Shown: positions 41,318-50,050 of the stretch, piece after piece
Numbering within the stretch: the stretch's first letter is position 1
Layout of the letters: every line of letters begins with the position of its first letter
Source of the DNA: Achromobacter spanius
Lineage (GTDB): Bacteria > Pseudomonadota > Gammaproteobacteria > Burkholderiales > Burkholderiaceae_B
Assembly: GCF_003994415.1 (NCBI RefSeq)
Contig: NZ_CP034689.1
Span: 496,001 to 560,000 of the forward strand
Length of the DNA stretch: 64,000 nucleotides
Direction of reading: 5' to 3'
Translations under genes and position numbers: made by a program
Notes under the pieces: model-generated
What the model was told of the DNA's origin: nothing
The model's database searches: none
The model's input: the letters and a program-made list of their open reading frames with translations, nothing else

Positions 41318-41405
41318 GTGACCCGATATGCCCGTGGAGCGACGGCTCGTGACTCGACGTGACCGTATACTCCCACCCCGTGACTAGTTACTCCCCACGG
41401 GTGAC
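41318..41405. repeat. Helically phased GTGAC direct repeats
   Basis: GTGAC starts at 41318, 41349, 41359, 41380 and 41401. The spacings 31, 10, 21 and 21 bases equal about 3, 1, 2 and 2 helical turns. The block lies in the convergent gap between higA and the metal ATPase. A protein-binding array (iteron or centromere-like) is possible. Confidence 0.5.
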
Positions 41406-41449
41406 TCATTGCAATGGAAATTGATGCGACGTCCAGGCATATCGATACG

Positions 41450-43405
41450 TCATGCGTTTCGGTACGCCAGCAATCGCAATGCATTGAATACCACGAGCAG
41501 GGTTGAGCCCTCGTGAACGGCGACCGCAGCTCCCATACTGAGTCCCATGATCGTCGCGGGTACTAAGACTGCAACGATGCCCAGACTCACGTAAAGATTC
41601 TGTCGGATGATCCCTCGTGTTTGGCGGCTCAGGCCGACGACAAAGGGCAGGTGGCGTAGATCGTCAGCCATCAAGGCAACGTCCGCAGTTTCGAGCGCAA
41701 CATCAGATCCGGCAGCGCCCATGGCGATACCCACAGTCGCGTTCGCCATCGCAGGTGCGTCGTTGACGCCATCACCAACCATTGCGATTCGAGACTTTTC
41801 CTTGAGCTCGCGAATGACTGTCACCTTGTCCTCTGGCATCAAGTCACCCCGAGCGTCCTCAATGCCGACCTCGGTGGCGATGGCTTTGGCCACCTTCACA
41901 TGATCGCCAGATATCATCACCATGTGCGAAATACCGAGCCGTCGCAACTCTTCGATAGTTTCACGAGCTCCCTGTCGTGGAGTATCCATTAGGCCTATGG
42001 CGCCGAGATCGCGATCTCCAAGTTTTACGACCATCGTGGTTCGGCCATCTTCACGTAGTTCGTTGGCCCAAGCAATCGCTTGACTACCTAATTCAGGGAT
42101 ACCAGGCGTGCCAAACATTTCGACCTTACCGATCCAGACTTGCTGTTCGCCCACGTTGGCCGTGATACCTCGTCCAACGAGATTCTCGACTTGGTTAGCC
42201 TCTGGGATTGGGTAAAGTCCGAGCATTTTCCTGCCGTCGCGGACAATTGCTGCGGCCAGCGGATGATCGCTCAGCGACTCTACTGCGACTGCAATCGCAA
42301 CCAATTCTTGTTCGGAGACGCCAGGGAGGGCCAAGACGTCGGTTACGCGAGGCCGGCCTTCGGTTAGCGTTCCAGTCTTGTCGAAGGCAAGGGCATTCAG
42401 GCTACCCAGTTCTTCTAGCGGGGCTCCTCCTTTTATTAAGACACCGCCACGCGCAGCACGAGCAATCCCCGATAAGACCGCGCTAGGCGTCGCGATTGCA
42501 AGAGCGCATGGGCTGGCGGCAACCAGTACAGCCATCGCTCTATAGAAGCTGTCTCGAAATGGCTCATCAACAACGACCCATGCGAACAGTAGGATAAATG
42601 CAAGGAACAACACTGAAGGCACAAAGATCCGTTCGAATCGGTCTGTGAATCTCTGTGTGGGGGATTTTCTAACTTCAGCCTGCGCGACCATTGCGATGAC
42701 TCGTGCGAGAGTGGAGTCACTGGCCTTACGGGTGACCTCAACCTCCAACAGACCTGCCCCATTTATCGTTCCTGCAAATACTTGAGACCGTGCTTCGATG
42801 AGTGTGGGACGACTGCGCGCGAGGGCTACGTCGGACACGGGAGATTTGTCGACGGGAATGCTCTCGCCTGTTACCGGTGCTTGATCGACGCTTGACGTTC
42901 CGCCTATGACAAAGCCGTCTGCGGGAAGCCGCGAATTAGGCTTGACAAGTACCTCGTCACCTACAGCGAGTTCCTCTATCGCGACCTCAACGATCACTCC
43001 GTGGCGTCGGACCGACGCTGTTTTTGGCGCTAGTTCGCCTAAAGCCTCAATCGCGCGTTTCGCCCGGCCCATTGCGAAATGCTCTAGCGCATGCCCGATG
43101 CTGAATAGGAAGAGAAGGAGAGCACCTTCGGCCCAAGCGCCCAGCGCCGCAGCGCCCGCGGCAGCTATCAACATCAAACTATCAATCTCTAAACGCCGCT
43201 CTTTCAAATTCTTGATGGCGTCGCGTACTGTGAACGTTCCGCCGAACACATACGCAATGATGTACATGGCTAAGGGAACGACGCCGGGAACCGTCGTCCA
43301 CCAACGTTCGATCGCGGTACCGATTCCCAGCAGAGCTCCACACGCTAAAGCAAAGTACATTTCCGCCGAAATTGATGGAATTTTCCAGGTCGACTTGATT
43401 TTCAT
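41450..43405 (-). CDS. czcP: P1B-4-type heavy-metal ATPase (CzcP-like zinc/cadmium/cobalt exporter)
   Basis: 651-residue inner-membrane pump with ATP-driven export of divalent metal from the cytoplasm. The membrane metal site is SPC (VAASPCALAIATPSAVLSG) in place of CPC, and the last helices carry AVAVHEGSTLLVVFNALRLL. SPC plus HEGxT is the P1B-4 signature. DKTGTLTEG, TGES (APVTGESIPV) and MVGDGVNDAPAMANA are the catalytic, actuator and hinge motifs. No N-terminal CxxC or His domain is present. Transcribed away from the DUF4148 genes, with a shared regulator-type palindrome in between. Confidence 0.9.
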   Translation of the reverse strand: MKIKSTWKIPSISAEMYFALACGALLGIGTAIERWWTTVPGVVPLAMYIIAYVFGGTFTVRDAIKNLKERRLEIDSLMLIAAAGAAALGAWAEGALLLFLFSIGHALEHFAMGRAKRAIEALGELAPKTASVRRHGVIVEVAIEELAVGDEVLVKPNSRLPADGFVIGGTSSVDQAPVTGESIPVDKSPVSDVALARSRPTLIEARSQVFAGTINGAGLLEVEVTRKASDSTLARVIAMVAQAEVRKSPTQRFTDRFERIFVPSVLFLAFILLFAWVVVDEPFRDSFYRAMAVLVAASPCALAIATPSAVLSGIARAARGGVLIKGGAPLEELGSLNALAFDKTGTLTEGRPRVTDVLALPGVSEQELVAIAVAVESLSDHPLAAAIVRDGRKMLGLYPIPEANQVENLVGRGITANVGEQQVWIGKVEMFGTPGIPELGSQAIAWANELREDGRTTMVVKLGDRDLGAIGLMDTPRQGARETIEELRRLGISHMVMISGDHVKVAKAIATEVGIEDARGDLMPEDKVTVIRELKEKSRIAMVGDGVNDAPAMANATVGIAMGAAGSDVALETADVALMADDLRHLPFVVGLSRQTRGIIRQNLYVSLGIVAVLVPATIMGLSMGAAVAVHEGSTLLVVFNALRLLAYRNA

Positions 43406-43628
43406 ATTTGAACCATTGCCTTGAATATAAGACGCTTTTTTAAGTCAAGCGACGGCGCTCGATTTTGGGGCGCTTGCGGCGCGCAATCGAGCAGGGATGT
43501 CCAAGAGGATTGGAAGAAATTTATTCCAGTAGTTAGTTCACCGTAAGTCGTAAAAAAGATATGATGCTGGCGGCACGAACAACCTCCCTGGTCAGAATTC
43601 TAAATACGAAAAATCAAAAAAATTGAAG

Positions 43629-43644
43629 ATTACGAATTTGTAAT
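43629..43644. promoter_or_regulatory. Metal-regulator-type palindrome, site 1
   Basis: ATTACGAATTTGTAAT, ATTAC/GTAAT arms, between the divergent czcP and the DUF4148 gene. Closely matches the sites at 48525 and 50930. The rest of 43406-43736 holds no gene. Confidence 0.62.
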
Positions 43645-43736
43645 TTTAATGACTGCAAATTGTCGAGCCTCAATCCTTACATTATTAATTCAGTCGCAAG
43701 CCTACGCGATGATTTAACCAACTAAGGATGTTCGAT

Positions 43737-44072
43737 ATGAAAGCAATTCTCTCTGGCGCTGCCATCGCACTCGCACTTGCCACCATCGGGACTTCCGCTC
43801 AAGCGGAGACATTCCATCGTACCAACACCGAAATCGGCTACGAAGTTCACGTTGGTGATAGCCCGAAGGGTAAAACCTCAGAGCAGGTTCGCGCGGAGTT
43901 GATTGCCGCGAAGGCCGACAAAAAGGAGTGGTTCTTTACCAACCTGAATGCTGCTAAACCGGGCTGGATGGTAAAGACCGAAAAAACGCGAGAGCAGGTC
44001 AAGCAAGAACGCGACTCTGTCACCCCCGAAGAGCAAGCACGGATAGACGAGATCTACAACACGGGCGCTTAA
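43737..44072 (+). CDS. DUF4148-family periplasmic protein
   Basis: 111 residues with a Sec signal peptide (MKAILSGAAIALALATIGTSAQA). The DUF4148 motif reads KTSEQVRAELIAAKADKKEWFF. The short mature protein is charged and ends YNTGA. ATG 43737 has AGGA 8 bases upstream. DUF4148 proteins often accompany czc and other metal genes in Burkholderiales and are commonly metal-induced, but their role is not known. Confidence 0.82.
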   Translation: MKAILSGAAIALALATIGTSAQAETFHRTNTEIGYEVHVGDSPKGKTSEQVRAELIAAKADKKEWFFTNLNAAKPGWMVKTEKTREQVKQERDSVTPEEQARIDEIYNTGA

Positions 44073-44173
44073 GTGTTGCCATTGTTGGAGGAGCTTTCAT
44101 TGCTTAGACGCATGGTTTGCGTTTGGGCCCTCCTCCGATCATTTGCGGATGTTTAGCCTAACAGGGACGTTGT

Positions 44174-44455
44174 ATGAAGATTCAACTTGCAGTTGCCGCC
44201 TTGGTAGTCTCACTTTCCGGTTGTGCGATAGCGAGTAGTCCGACCCCCGTGTCAGACAGTGGGAAAACGCGCGCGGAGGTGCGTGCGGATCTGGCGATGT
44301 GGAAACGCGCGGGGATGGAAAAGTTCTACCGTGGAAGGATCTCGCCCAATGTATATAGTGAAAAATATCGAGCTAGTTATGCAACGTATTTAAAGCTCCG
44401 CAACGGGCAGGAGTACAAGGACGAAGTCGCCCGCCTAACTAATGGCGAAAAATAG
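44174..44455 (+). CDS. DUF4148-family lipoprotein-like protein
   Basis: 93 residues. The signal ends in a lipobox-like LVVSLSGC, so it is probably a lipoprotein. The mature part TRAEVRADLAMWKRAGMEKFYRGRISPNVYSEKYRASYATYLKLRNGQEYKDEVARL is nearly the same as the third DUF4148 protein at 45550. It lies ~100 bases after the first DUF4148 gene and is followed by a terminator. Confidence 0.8.
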   Translation: MKIQLAVAALVVSLSGCAIASSPTPVSDSGKTRAEVRADLAMWKRAGMEKFYRGRISPNVYSEKYRASYATYLKLRNGQEYKDEVARLTNGEK

Positions 44456-44591
44456 CGGCTCGGCCCACGCTGCACGAGAATTTTGATACCGACAAGTCTC
44501 GTGCTGATGAGTCTGATGATGACTTTTGATGAGGTCATCGGGATCTGCCGGTCCACGAATTAAGAAAATTTCGGAAGTGATCCGAATTTTG

Positions 44592-44641
44592 AAAAGCGAT
44601 ACTCCATGACTCCTTTTGTTAGGACGGGTATCGCTTTTTTT
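44592..44641 (+). terminator. Terminator after the DUF4148 pair
   Basis: AAAGCGATAC/GTATCGCTTT stem with a long loop and a run of seven T. Confidence 0.75.
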
Positions 44642-44676
44642 ATCTGGGTCGTATGGGTTGTTGGAGCACTACTAAT

Positions 44677-45180
44677 ATGAAAAAAATAATCTGGATCGCT
44701 TTCACACTGCTAATAGCTCTTTGGACTGGCCTAGTCGCGCTGGCCTTACAGCTGGTCAATTGGATCCTGGCTTCGATTGCTACGGCTCAAGTGCCAGGCG
44801 CGGCACTCAACCTGTCGCAAATGGCTGTGCCCAAATGGGCTGCTGGCTTAGTCGATCCGGCTTGGCTGGCGGCGGCACAGGGTGGTATGGAATGGGTATT
44901 GCAGGCTCTAGTGCAAGTCCTGCCCGCAGTCACTGGCCTAGGATCGTTAGTGGCTGTGGCCGGTTGGGTTTTGTGGGCAATAGTCGTGGTCGGCCTTCTC
45001 GCGCTGGCCTTGATCTTGACTCGACAAGGCTTTCCGCAACGCGCGGTGGGGGCTGCTCGTTCTCGCGCAGGTCGTCATTCATCTTCAGGCGCAGAAGGCC
45101 ATTCATCCCCTCGCGTAGACAGTCATTCAGCTTCTCGCGAAAATCGTCATTCATCTAACCGTAAACGGCCACACCACTGA
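44677..45180 (+). CDS. Membrane protein with His/Ser/Arg-rich tail
   Basis: 167 residues from ATG 44677 (MKKIIWIAFTLLIALWTGLVALAL); the upstream ATG 44653 is less likely. There are two clear membrane helices, at the N-terminus and at about 90-118 (LGSLVAVAGWVLWAIVVVGLLALALIL). A cytoplasmic or periplasmic tail of ~40 residues follows, with RHSS, GHSS, SHSA, RHSS and a final HH. The spaced histidines could bind zinc or cadmium. No family recognised; the place inside the metal island supports a metal role. Confidence 0.72.
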   Translation: MKKIIWIAFTLLIALWTGLVALALQLVNWILASIATAQVPGAALNLSQMAVPKWAAGLVDPAWLAAAQGGMEWVLQALVQVLPAVTGLGSLVAVAGWVLWAIVVVGLLALALILTRQGFPQRAVGAARSRAGRHSSSGAEGHSSPRVDSHSASRENRHSSNRKRPHH

Positions 45181-45549
45181 CGACTCTACCTCAGGGTTCA
45201 TAAGCCGACATTCCTCTAAGCCCAAAAGCTCGCCGTGCCCCCCCCCCACGCATACTGCCTCCAGGGCAGGTGGGGCACCAATGATGGAGATAGGACAAAT
45301 TTTGCAGCCGCAAGGCGCCTCAGTAAGTCCCCATCCCCTGTATTGTCTCCAGACGAGTTGTCATCCCTTGATCGTAATTGGCTACGGCGGCTTATAGCTG
45401 CAAACTAGATAAGATCAAGCGCAAAAATACATATCTGAGAATAATCTCAACAAAAAAAGGGCGCACACCACGACCTGTGGTGTGCGCCAAAAAGACCTCT
45501 TCCCTTCGCGGTGGAGGAGGCCGCTCGTCACCCTCGGCTGAGGGTTCTG
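45181..45549. other. Intergenic region with poly-C tract and terminator
   Basis: No gene. It has a run of ten C near 45239, then a terminator (annotated separately) for the leftward DUF4148 gene. The stretch is otherwise AT-rich. Confidence 0.4.
45460..45488 (-). terminator. Terminator for the leftward DUF4148 gene
   Basis: Perfect 12-bp stem GGCGCACACCAC/GTGGTGTGCGCC around GACCT; read on the minus strand it is followed by C and seven T. Confidence 0.8.
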
Positions 45550-45861
45550 TTAGCGCTTGAGGCGTTCCAACTCCTGTTGGTATTCGGGGCCTCCGCGCAG
45601 GCGGACATACTCTGCGTATGCCGCCTTGTATTCACGACTGTAAAAGTCAGGAGTCTCGCTTTGATTCCAGAATGCATCCATTCCCGCTTTCTTCCACATA
45701 GCAAGATCCGCCCGTACCTCGGCTCGGGTAAGTCCCCGGTCGACGTTGCTCGTGTACGTCTGAGCCTTCACGCCCGCTGGCGAGGCTGGTTGTGCACTCA
45801 AATAAGACATGGGGGCTGCTACCAAAACGGCGGCTGACAACATTTTGAGGGAAATTTTCAT
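45550..45861 (-). CDS. DUF4148-family periplasmic protein
   Basis: 103 residues from ATG 45861 (MKISLKMLSAAVLVAAPMSYLSAQ), a signal peptide, with GGAG 6 bases upstream. The mature part reads LTRAEVRADLAMWKKAGMDAFWNQSETPDFYSREYKAAYAEYVRLRGGPEYQQELERLKR, which is closely related to the 44174 gene. It is a tandem family member in the opposite orientation. Probably metal-regulated. Confidence 0.82.
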   Translation of the reverse strand: MKISLKMLSAAVLVAAPMSYLSAQPASPAGVKAQTYTSNVDRGLTRAEVRADLAMWKKAGMDAFWNQSETPDFYSREYKAAYAEYVRLRGGPEYQQELERLKR

Positions 45862-46359
45862 CGCCAACTCCATTTGATTACCGGCTCTACGCATCGAGAC
45901 CGGTATTAATAAATCATCATCATTTAACGCGTATAAGAATTGTAGCGAGGCGATGCGATCCAAACTGCGACTAAAGCATTACGTTTTAGTCGGAAAACTG
46001 AAATCTTCTTAAGAGGCGCGACAAATGTATTTTGAAAGTGTTCGTCGCAAATTTCCAACAATGTAGGCCGGGCGCACAAAAATTGTGAGTTCTAACACTA
46101 ATCTTGTTCGTCCCTCGCTCTGATTTATTCTTTAAAAAACAGAGAGTTACGTAGAGAAAAGAGGGCGGCGATGGATTAATTACCGAATGCGGGCATATTT
46201 GTAATTATGTAGTCCGTTTTCTGTCGGTGAGTGCTCTCCAGACTTGCTTTCGTACTCGCTGATAGGACGCTGCTTATAGCAGCAAGCTGCGAATCAGAAT
46301 TCGCGCTTCACCTATCAGCGAGGCAATTCAGCCTGTCTCTGCGATAAAGGAGCATTTTT
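45862..46359. other. Intergenic region upstream of the porin
   Basis: About 500 bases without a gene. It has AT-rich stretches and two separated half-sites (ATTACCGAAT, ATTTGTAAT) near 46179-46205 that recall the metal palindrome, but not the full site. It should hold the porin and leftward DUF4148 promoters. Confidence 0.4.
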
Positions 46360-47517
46360 GTGAAGAAAACTCTACTGCTGGCAGTTTCCGCAGCAACGCT
46401 TTCCACCGCCGCTTACGCCGATACTTCGGTCACGCTGTACGGCATCATCGATACTGGCATTGGCTACGCCAAGGTCAATGGTTCTTATGTTGACCCGCAA
46501 ACTGGCGCAAAATCTGACCTGAAGGCCAGCCGTCTTGGAATGACTTCAGGTCAAACCGCTGGCTCGCGCTGGGGATTGCGCGGGAAAGAAGACCTGGGCG
46601 ACGGTTTGTACGCGACCTTTCGCCTCGAATCTGGCTATGACTCCGCAAACGGTTCGTCCAGCCAGAACAGTCGTCTGTTTGGCCGGGAAGCCACAGTCGG
46701 ACTCGGCAGCGATCAATGGGGTGAATTCCGTCTCGGACGTCAGTACAACGTTGCGTCGCGCTTGATGGCCGCGATGTATGGCTCCAGCTTCGGCGGTGGG
46801 TTCACCCAACTAAACACCGGCGGAGGTTTGGGCTTCAGCGGTTCAAATTTCGTCCGCTATGACAACTTGGCGTTGTATGAAAGCCCTTCGATTGGCGGAT
46901 TCCGCGTTTCGGCCGGCTATGCGTTTAACGCTGATGACCGGACTACGGCTCAAACGGGATTTAAGACGGCGGATAACACTCGCGCAATCACCAGCGGTGT
47001 TAGCTATGCCAACGGTCCGCTGATGGCCTTCTTCGCCTATGAGCAATTGAACGCATCGAACAAGCTATCGTCCGCGCAGACTGCGGCAACGCCTCGTTCG
47101 TTTACGCTGGGGGGCTCTTACGACTTCGAAGCATTCAAATTGGCACTGGCGTACGAGCGCGCCACGGACGGGTGGTTCGCGGGCAAGAGCCTGCCGTCGA
47201 GCGCCTCGATCGGGTCGTTCCGAGGCACCCCGTCTAATGCATTCGTTGACGGCTTCAGCACTAACTCCTATCTGTTGGCCGCATCCGTGCCTCTGGGTGG
47301 TTCCAGCAGCATGTTCGGTTCGTGGCAGCGCGTTGATCCGAACAATAGCGATCTCACTGGTGGCGATTCGACCAGCAATACGTTTGCGCTGGGCTATTCC
47401 TACACCCTGTCGAAGCGCACGTCGATGTATGCGCTCGCGTCGTACACCAAGAACTTTGCCTTCCAGAGTGATGCCAAAGCGACGGAAGCAATGGTCGGGT
47501 TGCGCCATTCGTTCTAA
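46360..47517 (+). CDS. Gram-negative porin (trimeric, general type)
   Basis: 385-residue outer-membrane beta-barrel. GTG start, signal peptide VKKTLLLAVSAATLSTAAYA, then DTSVTLYGIIDTGIGY, the standard betaproteobacterial porin start. RLGMTSGQTAGSRWGLRGKEDLGDGLYATFRLESG and FGREATVGLGSDQWGEFRLGRQ form the early strands and loop; the C-terminal VGLRHSF ends in Phe for BAM assembly. AAGGAGC precedes it. A porin in a metal island could be regulated by metal to alter entry. Confidence 0.93.
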   Translation: MKKTLLLAVSAATLSTAAYADTSVTLYGIIDTGIGYAKVNGSYVDPQTGAKSDLKASRLGMTSGQTAGSRWGLRGKEDLGDGLYATFRLESGYDSANGSSSQNSRLFGREATVGLGSDQWGEFRLGRQYNVASRLMAAMYGSSFGGGFTQLNTGGGLGFSGSNFVRYDNLALYESPSIGGFRVSAGYAFNADDRTTAQTGFKTADNTRAITSGVSYANGPLMAFFAYEQLNASNKLSSAQTAATPRSFTLGGSYDFEAFKLALAYERATDGWFAGKSLPSSASIGSFRGTPSNAFVDGFSTNSYLLAASVPLGGSSSMFGSWQRVDPNNSDLTGGDSTSNTFALGYSYTLSKRTSMYALASYTKNFAFQSDAKATEAMVGLRHSF

Positions 47518-47541
47518 GGCCTAACGGAAACCTAACGTTGC

Positions 47542-47580
47542 TGCGACATAGAGGGAAACTGACTCCTCTATGTCGCATTT
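47542..47580 (+). terminator. Terminator after the porin
   Basis: TGCGACATAGAGG/CCTCTATGTCGCA stem followed by TTT. Confidence 0.8.
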
Positions 47581-47639
47581 CCGTTAATTGTGAGTGCGTG
47601 AACTCCTAGCGCAAAAACTGCGCTCGCGCCTTGAGCGGG

Positions 47640-48332
47640 CTAGTCTCCGTCCCGATGCTCAAGTGTGTACCCCATCCCCCTGACAGTGTGGAGCAGCTTG
47701 GTATCGAATGGATCGTCGACCTTCGCACGAAGCCGCCGAATTGCCACTTCTACGACATTCGTGTTGCTATTGAAGTTCATATCCCAAACCTGTTCCGCGA
47801 GCACAAGTCGCGATAGCACTTCGCCGGGCCTACGCATCAGGTAGGTCAGCAGGCCAAACTCTTTGGCCGTGAGGTCAATGCGTGAGTGGCCGCGTGCGAC
47901 TCGTCGTCGAAGAAGATCGAGCTCAAGGTCAGCCACACGCAGAATGTTTCGGCCTGACATGGCGTCGCCCGACCCCACCCCTCGCCGCTTCAAAGCAAGC
48001 ACTCGAGCCTGAAGCTCGGAGAGGGCAAATGGTTTCATCAGATAATCATCGGCTCCTTGTTCTAAGCCGCGGACTCGGTCTTCTAGGCTGCTTCGAGAAC
48101 TGAGCATCATGACGGGTACGTTGTCATGCTGTCGAATCCGCTGCAATACTTCAAACCCGTCTAATCCTGGCAGGCCAATGTCCAGAATTATCAGGTCGTA
48201 TTGAGTCTCGTGAGCGAGTTGCAGTCCGCTAACGCCGTCCAAAGCGATGTCAACGATATAGCTATTCTCCGTGAGACTGCGGCGTAGCATTTCAGCGAGT
48301 TTCCGCTCGTCTTCAATAACTAGGATTTTCAT
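47640..48332 (-). CDS. OmpR/PhoB-type response regulator, CzcR-like (orphan)
   Basis: 230 residues from ATG 48332. The receiver domain has MKILVIEDERKLAEML, the phospho-acceptor Asp in LIILDIGLPG, and ADDYLMKPFALSEL with Lys. The winged helix has LTAKEFGLLTYLMRRPGEVLSRLVLAEQVWDMNFNSNTNVVEVAIRRLRAKVDDPF. It strongly resembles the regulator at 50050, but no kinase is coupled to it. It may take phosphate from the nearby CzcS-like kinase or act on its own. The upstream gap has a metal-type palindrome. Confidence 0.9.
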   Translation of the reverse strand: MKILVIEDERKLAEMLRRSLTENSYIVDIALDGVSGLQLAHETQYDLIILDIGLPGLDGFEVLQRIRQHDNVPVMMLSSRSSLEDRVRGLEQGADDYLMKPFALSELQARVLALKRRGVGSGDAMSGRNILRVADLELDLLRRRVARGHSRIDLTAKEFGLLTYLMRRPGEVLSRLVLAEQVWDMNFNSNTNVVEVAIRRLRAKVDDPFDTKLLHTVRGMGYTLEHRDGD

Positions 48333-48524
48333 TTGTCGTTTAGAAACGTCATTCAAAAAAATGACGTTGAAAAAAAACGAAGTGCGCGGATCATTAGATC
48401 GCTCCGCTTCTCTGAACACAGCAGAACAATGATTATGTTCAGCGTGTACTGTTCCGGCTCCTCGCATCGCTTTATATGAAGAGCTACTTTAGCGGTCGAG
48501 CTTCGTCAGAACTCGAACTCCTCA

Positions 48525-48540
48525 ATTACGAATCTGCAAT
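48525..48540. promoter_or_regulatory. Metal-regulator-type palindrome, site 2
   Basis: ATTACGAATCTGCAAT, close to the sites at 43629 and 50930, 190 bases upstream of the orphan regulator gene. The rest of 48333-48653 holds no gene. Confidence 0.55.
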
Positions 48541-48653
48541 AAAAATGGAGGAATGCCGTCATTTTGTTGTCGGAATTCATGAGAGACCACATTTATGGCC
48601 CGATGTACGGGTGACCTTGTTTGGCGTGCGCCTCGCCACATCTGGCTAAGCAC

Positions 48654-48686
48654 AAAAAACGCCCGCTGCACATGGTGCAGGGGCGT
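48654..48686 (-). terminator. Terminator of the czcRS operon
   Basis: ACGCCC-G-CTGCAC/GTGCAG-GGGCGT stem; on the minus strand it is followed by six T. It lies just beyond the kinase stop. Confidence 0.85.
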
Positions 48687-48715
48687 CATATTGCAAACCT
48701 GGTTTGGCCGAAAGA

Positions 48716-50050
48716 CTAAGAATCTTCGGATATGCTGAAACCTATCGTCGTGCCCGTCTCGTCTGAATTAACGAAAGGCGTGCCGCCGTGCATGCGTGCA
48801 ATTGCTGCAACGATGGCCAATCCTAATCCATGGTGATTGGCATCACTTGTCCGAGAAGAGTCAGACCTGTAAAAGCGGTAGAAAAGTCGCGGAAGATGCT
48901 GTTCTTCGATCCGTTCACCGACATTGTGAATAGCGATACTAACTTGTCCGTCCTCATTTTTACCAAGACTGACGGTGACAACTGAATCTGGTTTGCTGTA
49001 ACGGATCGCGTTCGTCACTAGATTGGAGACGGCTCGTTGATAGAGAGATCTGTCCACTTCCCCGGGTTGGTCGCCAATCAAAGTCAGACTGACTTTTGCT
49101 TCGAGTGCTTCGGCCTCGTGGTATTCGAGTACCTCTTCAGTGATCTCTCGAAGGCTCAATACATGGATAGCCCTAGCCTTCGCACCGCGGTCCGCTTGAG
49201 AGAGGAAAAGCATATCGTTAATTATTGCTGACATGCGCTGCAATTCCTCAAGGTTTGAGCCAAGTATGTCTCGTAGCTCAAACGTTGACCGGTTTCCCGC
49301 CAGTGCAAATTCAGTCTCCCCTATTAGCGTGGCGAGGGGAGTGCGCAGTTCATGAGCTACATCTGCGTTGAAGCCTTCCATTTGGACATAGGCCCGTTCC
49401 AAGCGCTGAAGGACAGCGTTGAATTGCAGAACCAATGGCTTAATTTCTTGAGCGAGGCCTTCTTCGCCTAAACGCTCTCCGATGCGGTCAGGAGAAATCA
49501 ATGCTGCTTGCCGCGCAACTTCGTGCAGAGGATGCAATGCGCGCCGCACCAGCACGTTGGCTATAACGGAAACCACAATTGCTCCGACTAATGCGCAAGC
49601 GAAAAGCGTCCATGCCAACATTACCCGGAGGCGCACATCGGGAGTCGTGTCGAGAAATAGCTCAGCAGTCATTCTCCTGTCCGGTTCGCTTGGCGCTGGC
49701 AGAGAGAAGACGACATGTATTCGAGAGGAGTCATTTGCAGCGACTTTCGGTTCGCCGTAAACGCTTATCTTTCCCTTTATAACGAGGCGTAGAGAAAACT
49801 CCGATTTTCCATAGAAGAAATCGTTTAGCTTATGCTCAAGAGCAGATAGATCACCTTTGATTGCGAATTCGTCAGCAAGGTGTTCGATCACCTCTCGCTT
49901 TTGCTCCAAAAGCGCCTGTTGGCGATAAGTGAGATTGAGGTTTGTCGCGACGTACACGACAACGCAAACAAGTCCGAGTGCGACAAAGGTTTGTATCGCA
50001 AGCCACCGCGATAGCCATTCGCGCAGTGAGTTGATCGCTCGAAAGCGCAT
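48716..50050 (-). CDS. czcS: Heavy-metal sensor histidine kinase, CzcS-like
   Basis: 444-residue inner-membrane kinase: N-terminal membrane helix (LAIQTFVALGLVCVVVYVAT), a periplasmic domain of ~130 residues that should sense metal, a second helix (LRVMLAWTLFACALVGAIVVSVIANVLV), then HAMP, HisKA with GFNADVAHELRTPLATL (phospho-His) and HATPase with NLVTNAIRYS and HHGLGLAIV. It fits the CusS/CzcS family. ATG 50050 forms a TGATG overlap with the stop of the response regulator gene; GTG 50053 is an alternative. Confidence 0.92.
   Translation of the reverse strand: MRFRAINSLREWLSRWLAIQTFVALGLVCVVVYVATNLNLTYRQQALLEQKREVIEHLADEFAIKGDLSALEHKLNDFFYGKSEFSLRLVIKGKISVYGEPKVAANDSSRIHVVFSLPAPSEPDRRMTAELFLDTTPDVRLRVMLAWTLFACALVGAIVVSVIANVLVRRALHPLHEVARQAALISPDRIGERLGEEGLAQEIKPLVLQFNAVLQRLERAYVQMEGFNADVAHELRTPLATLIGETEFALAGNRSTFELRDILGSNLEELQRMSAIINDMLFLSQADRGAKARAIHVLSLREITEEVLEYHEAEALEAKVSLTLIGDQPGEVDRSLYQRAVSNLVTNAIRYSKPDSVVTVSLGKNEDGQVSIAIHNVGERIEEQHLPRLFYRFYRSDSSRTSDANHHGLGLAIVAAIARMHGGTPFVNSDETGTTIGFSISEDS

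Noticed and set aside
44721..45158. Frame overlapping the His-tail membrane gene
   Set aside because: Shifted frame of the same DNA; no signal peptide, helices or ribosome site, whereas the chosen frame has all expected features.
46179..46205. Further metal-type palindrome before the porin
   Set aside because: Only half-sites separated by too many bases; does not fit the 16-bp site.
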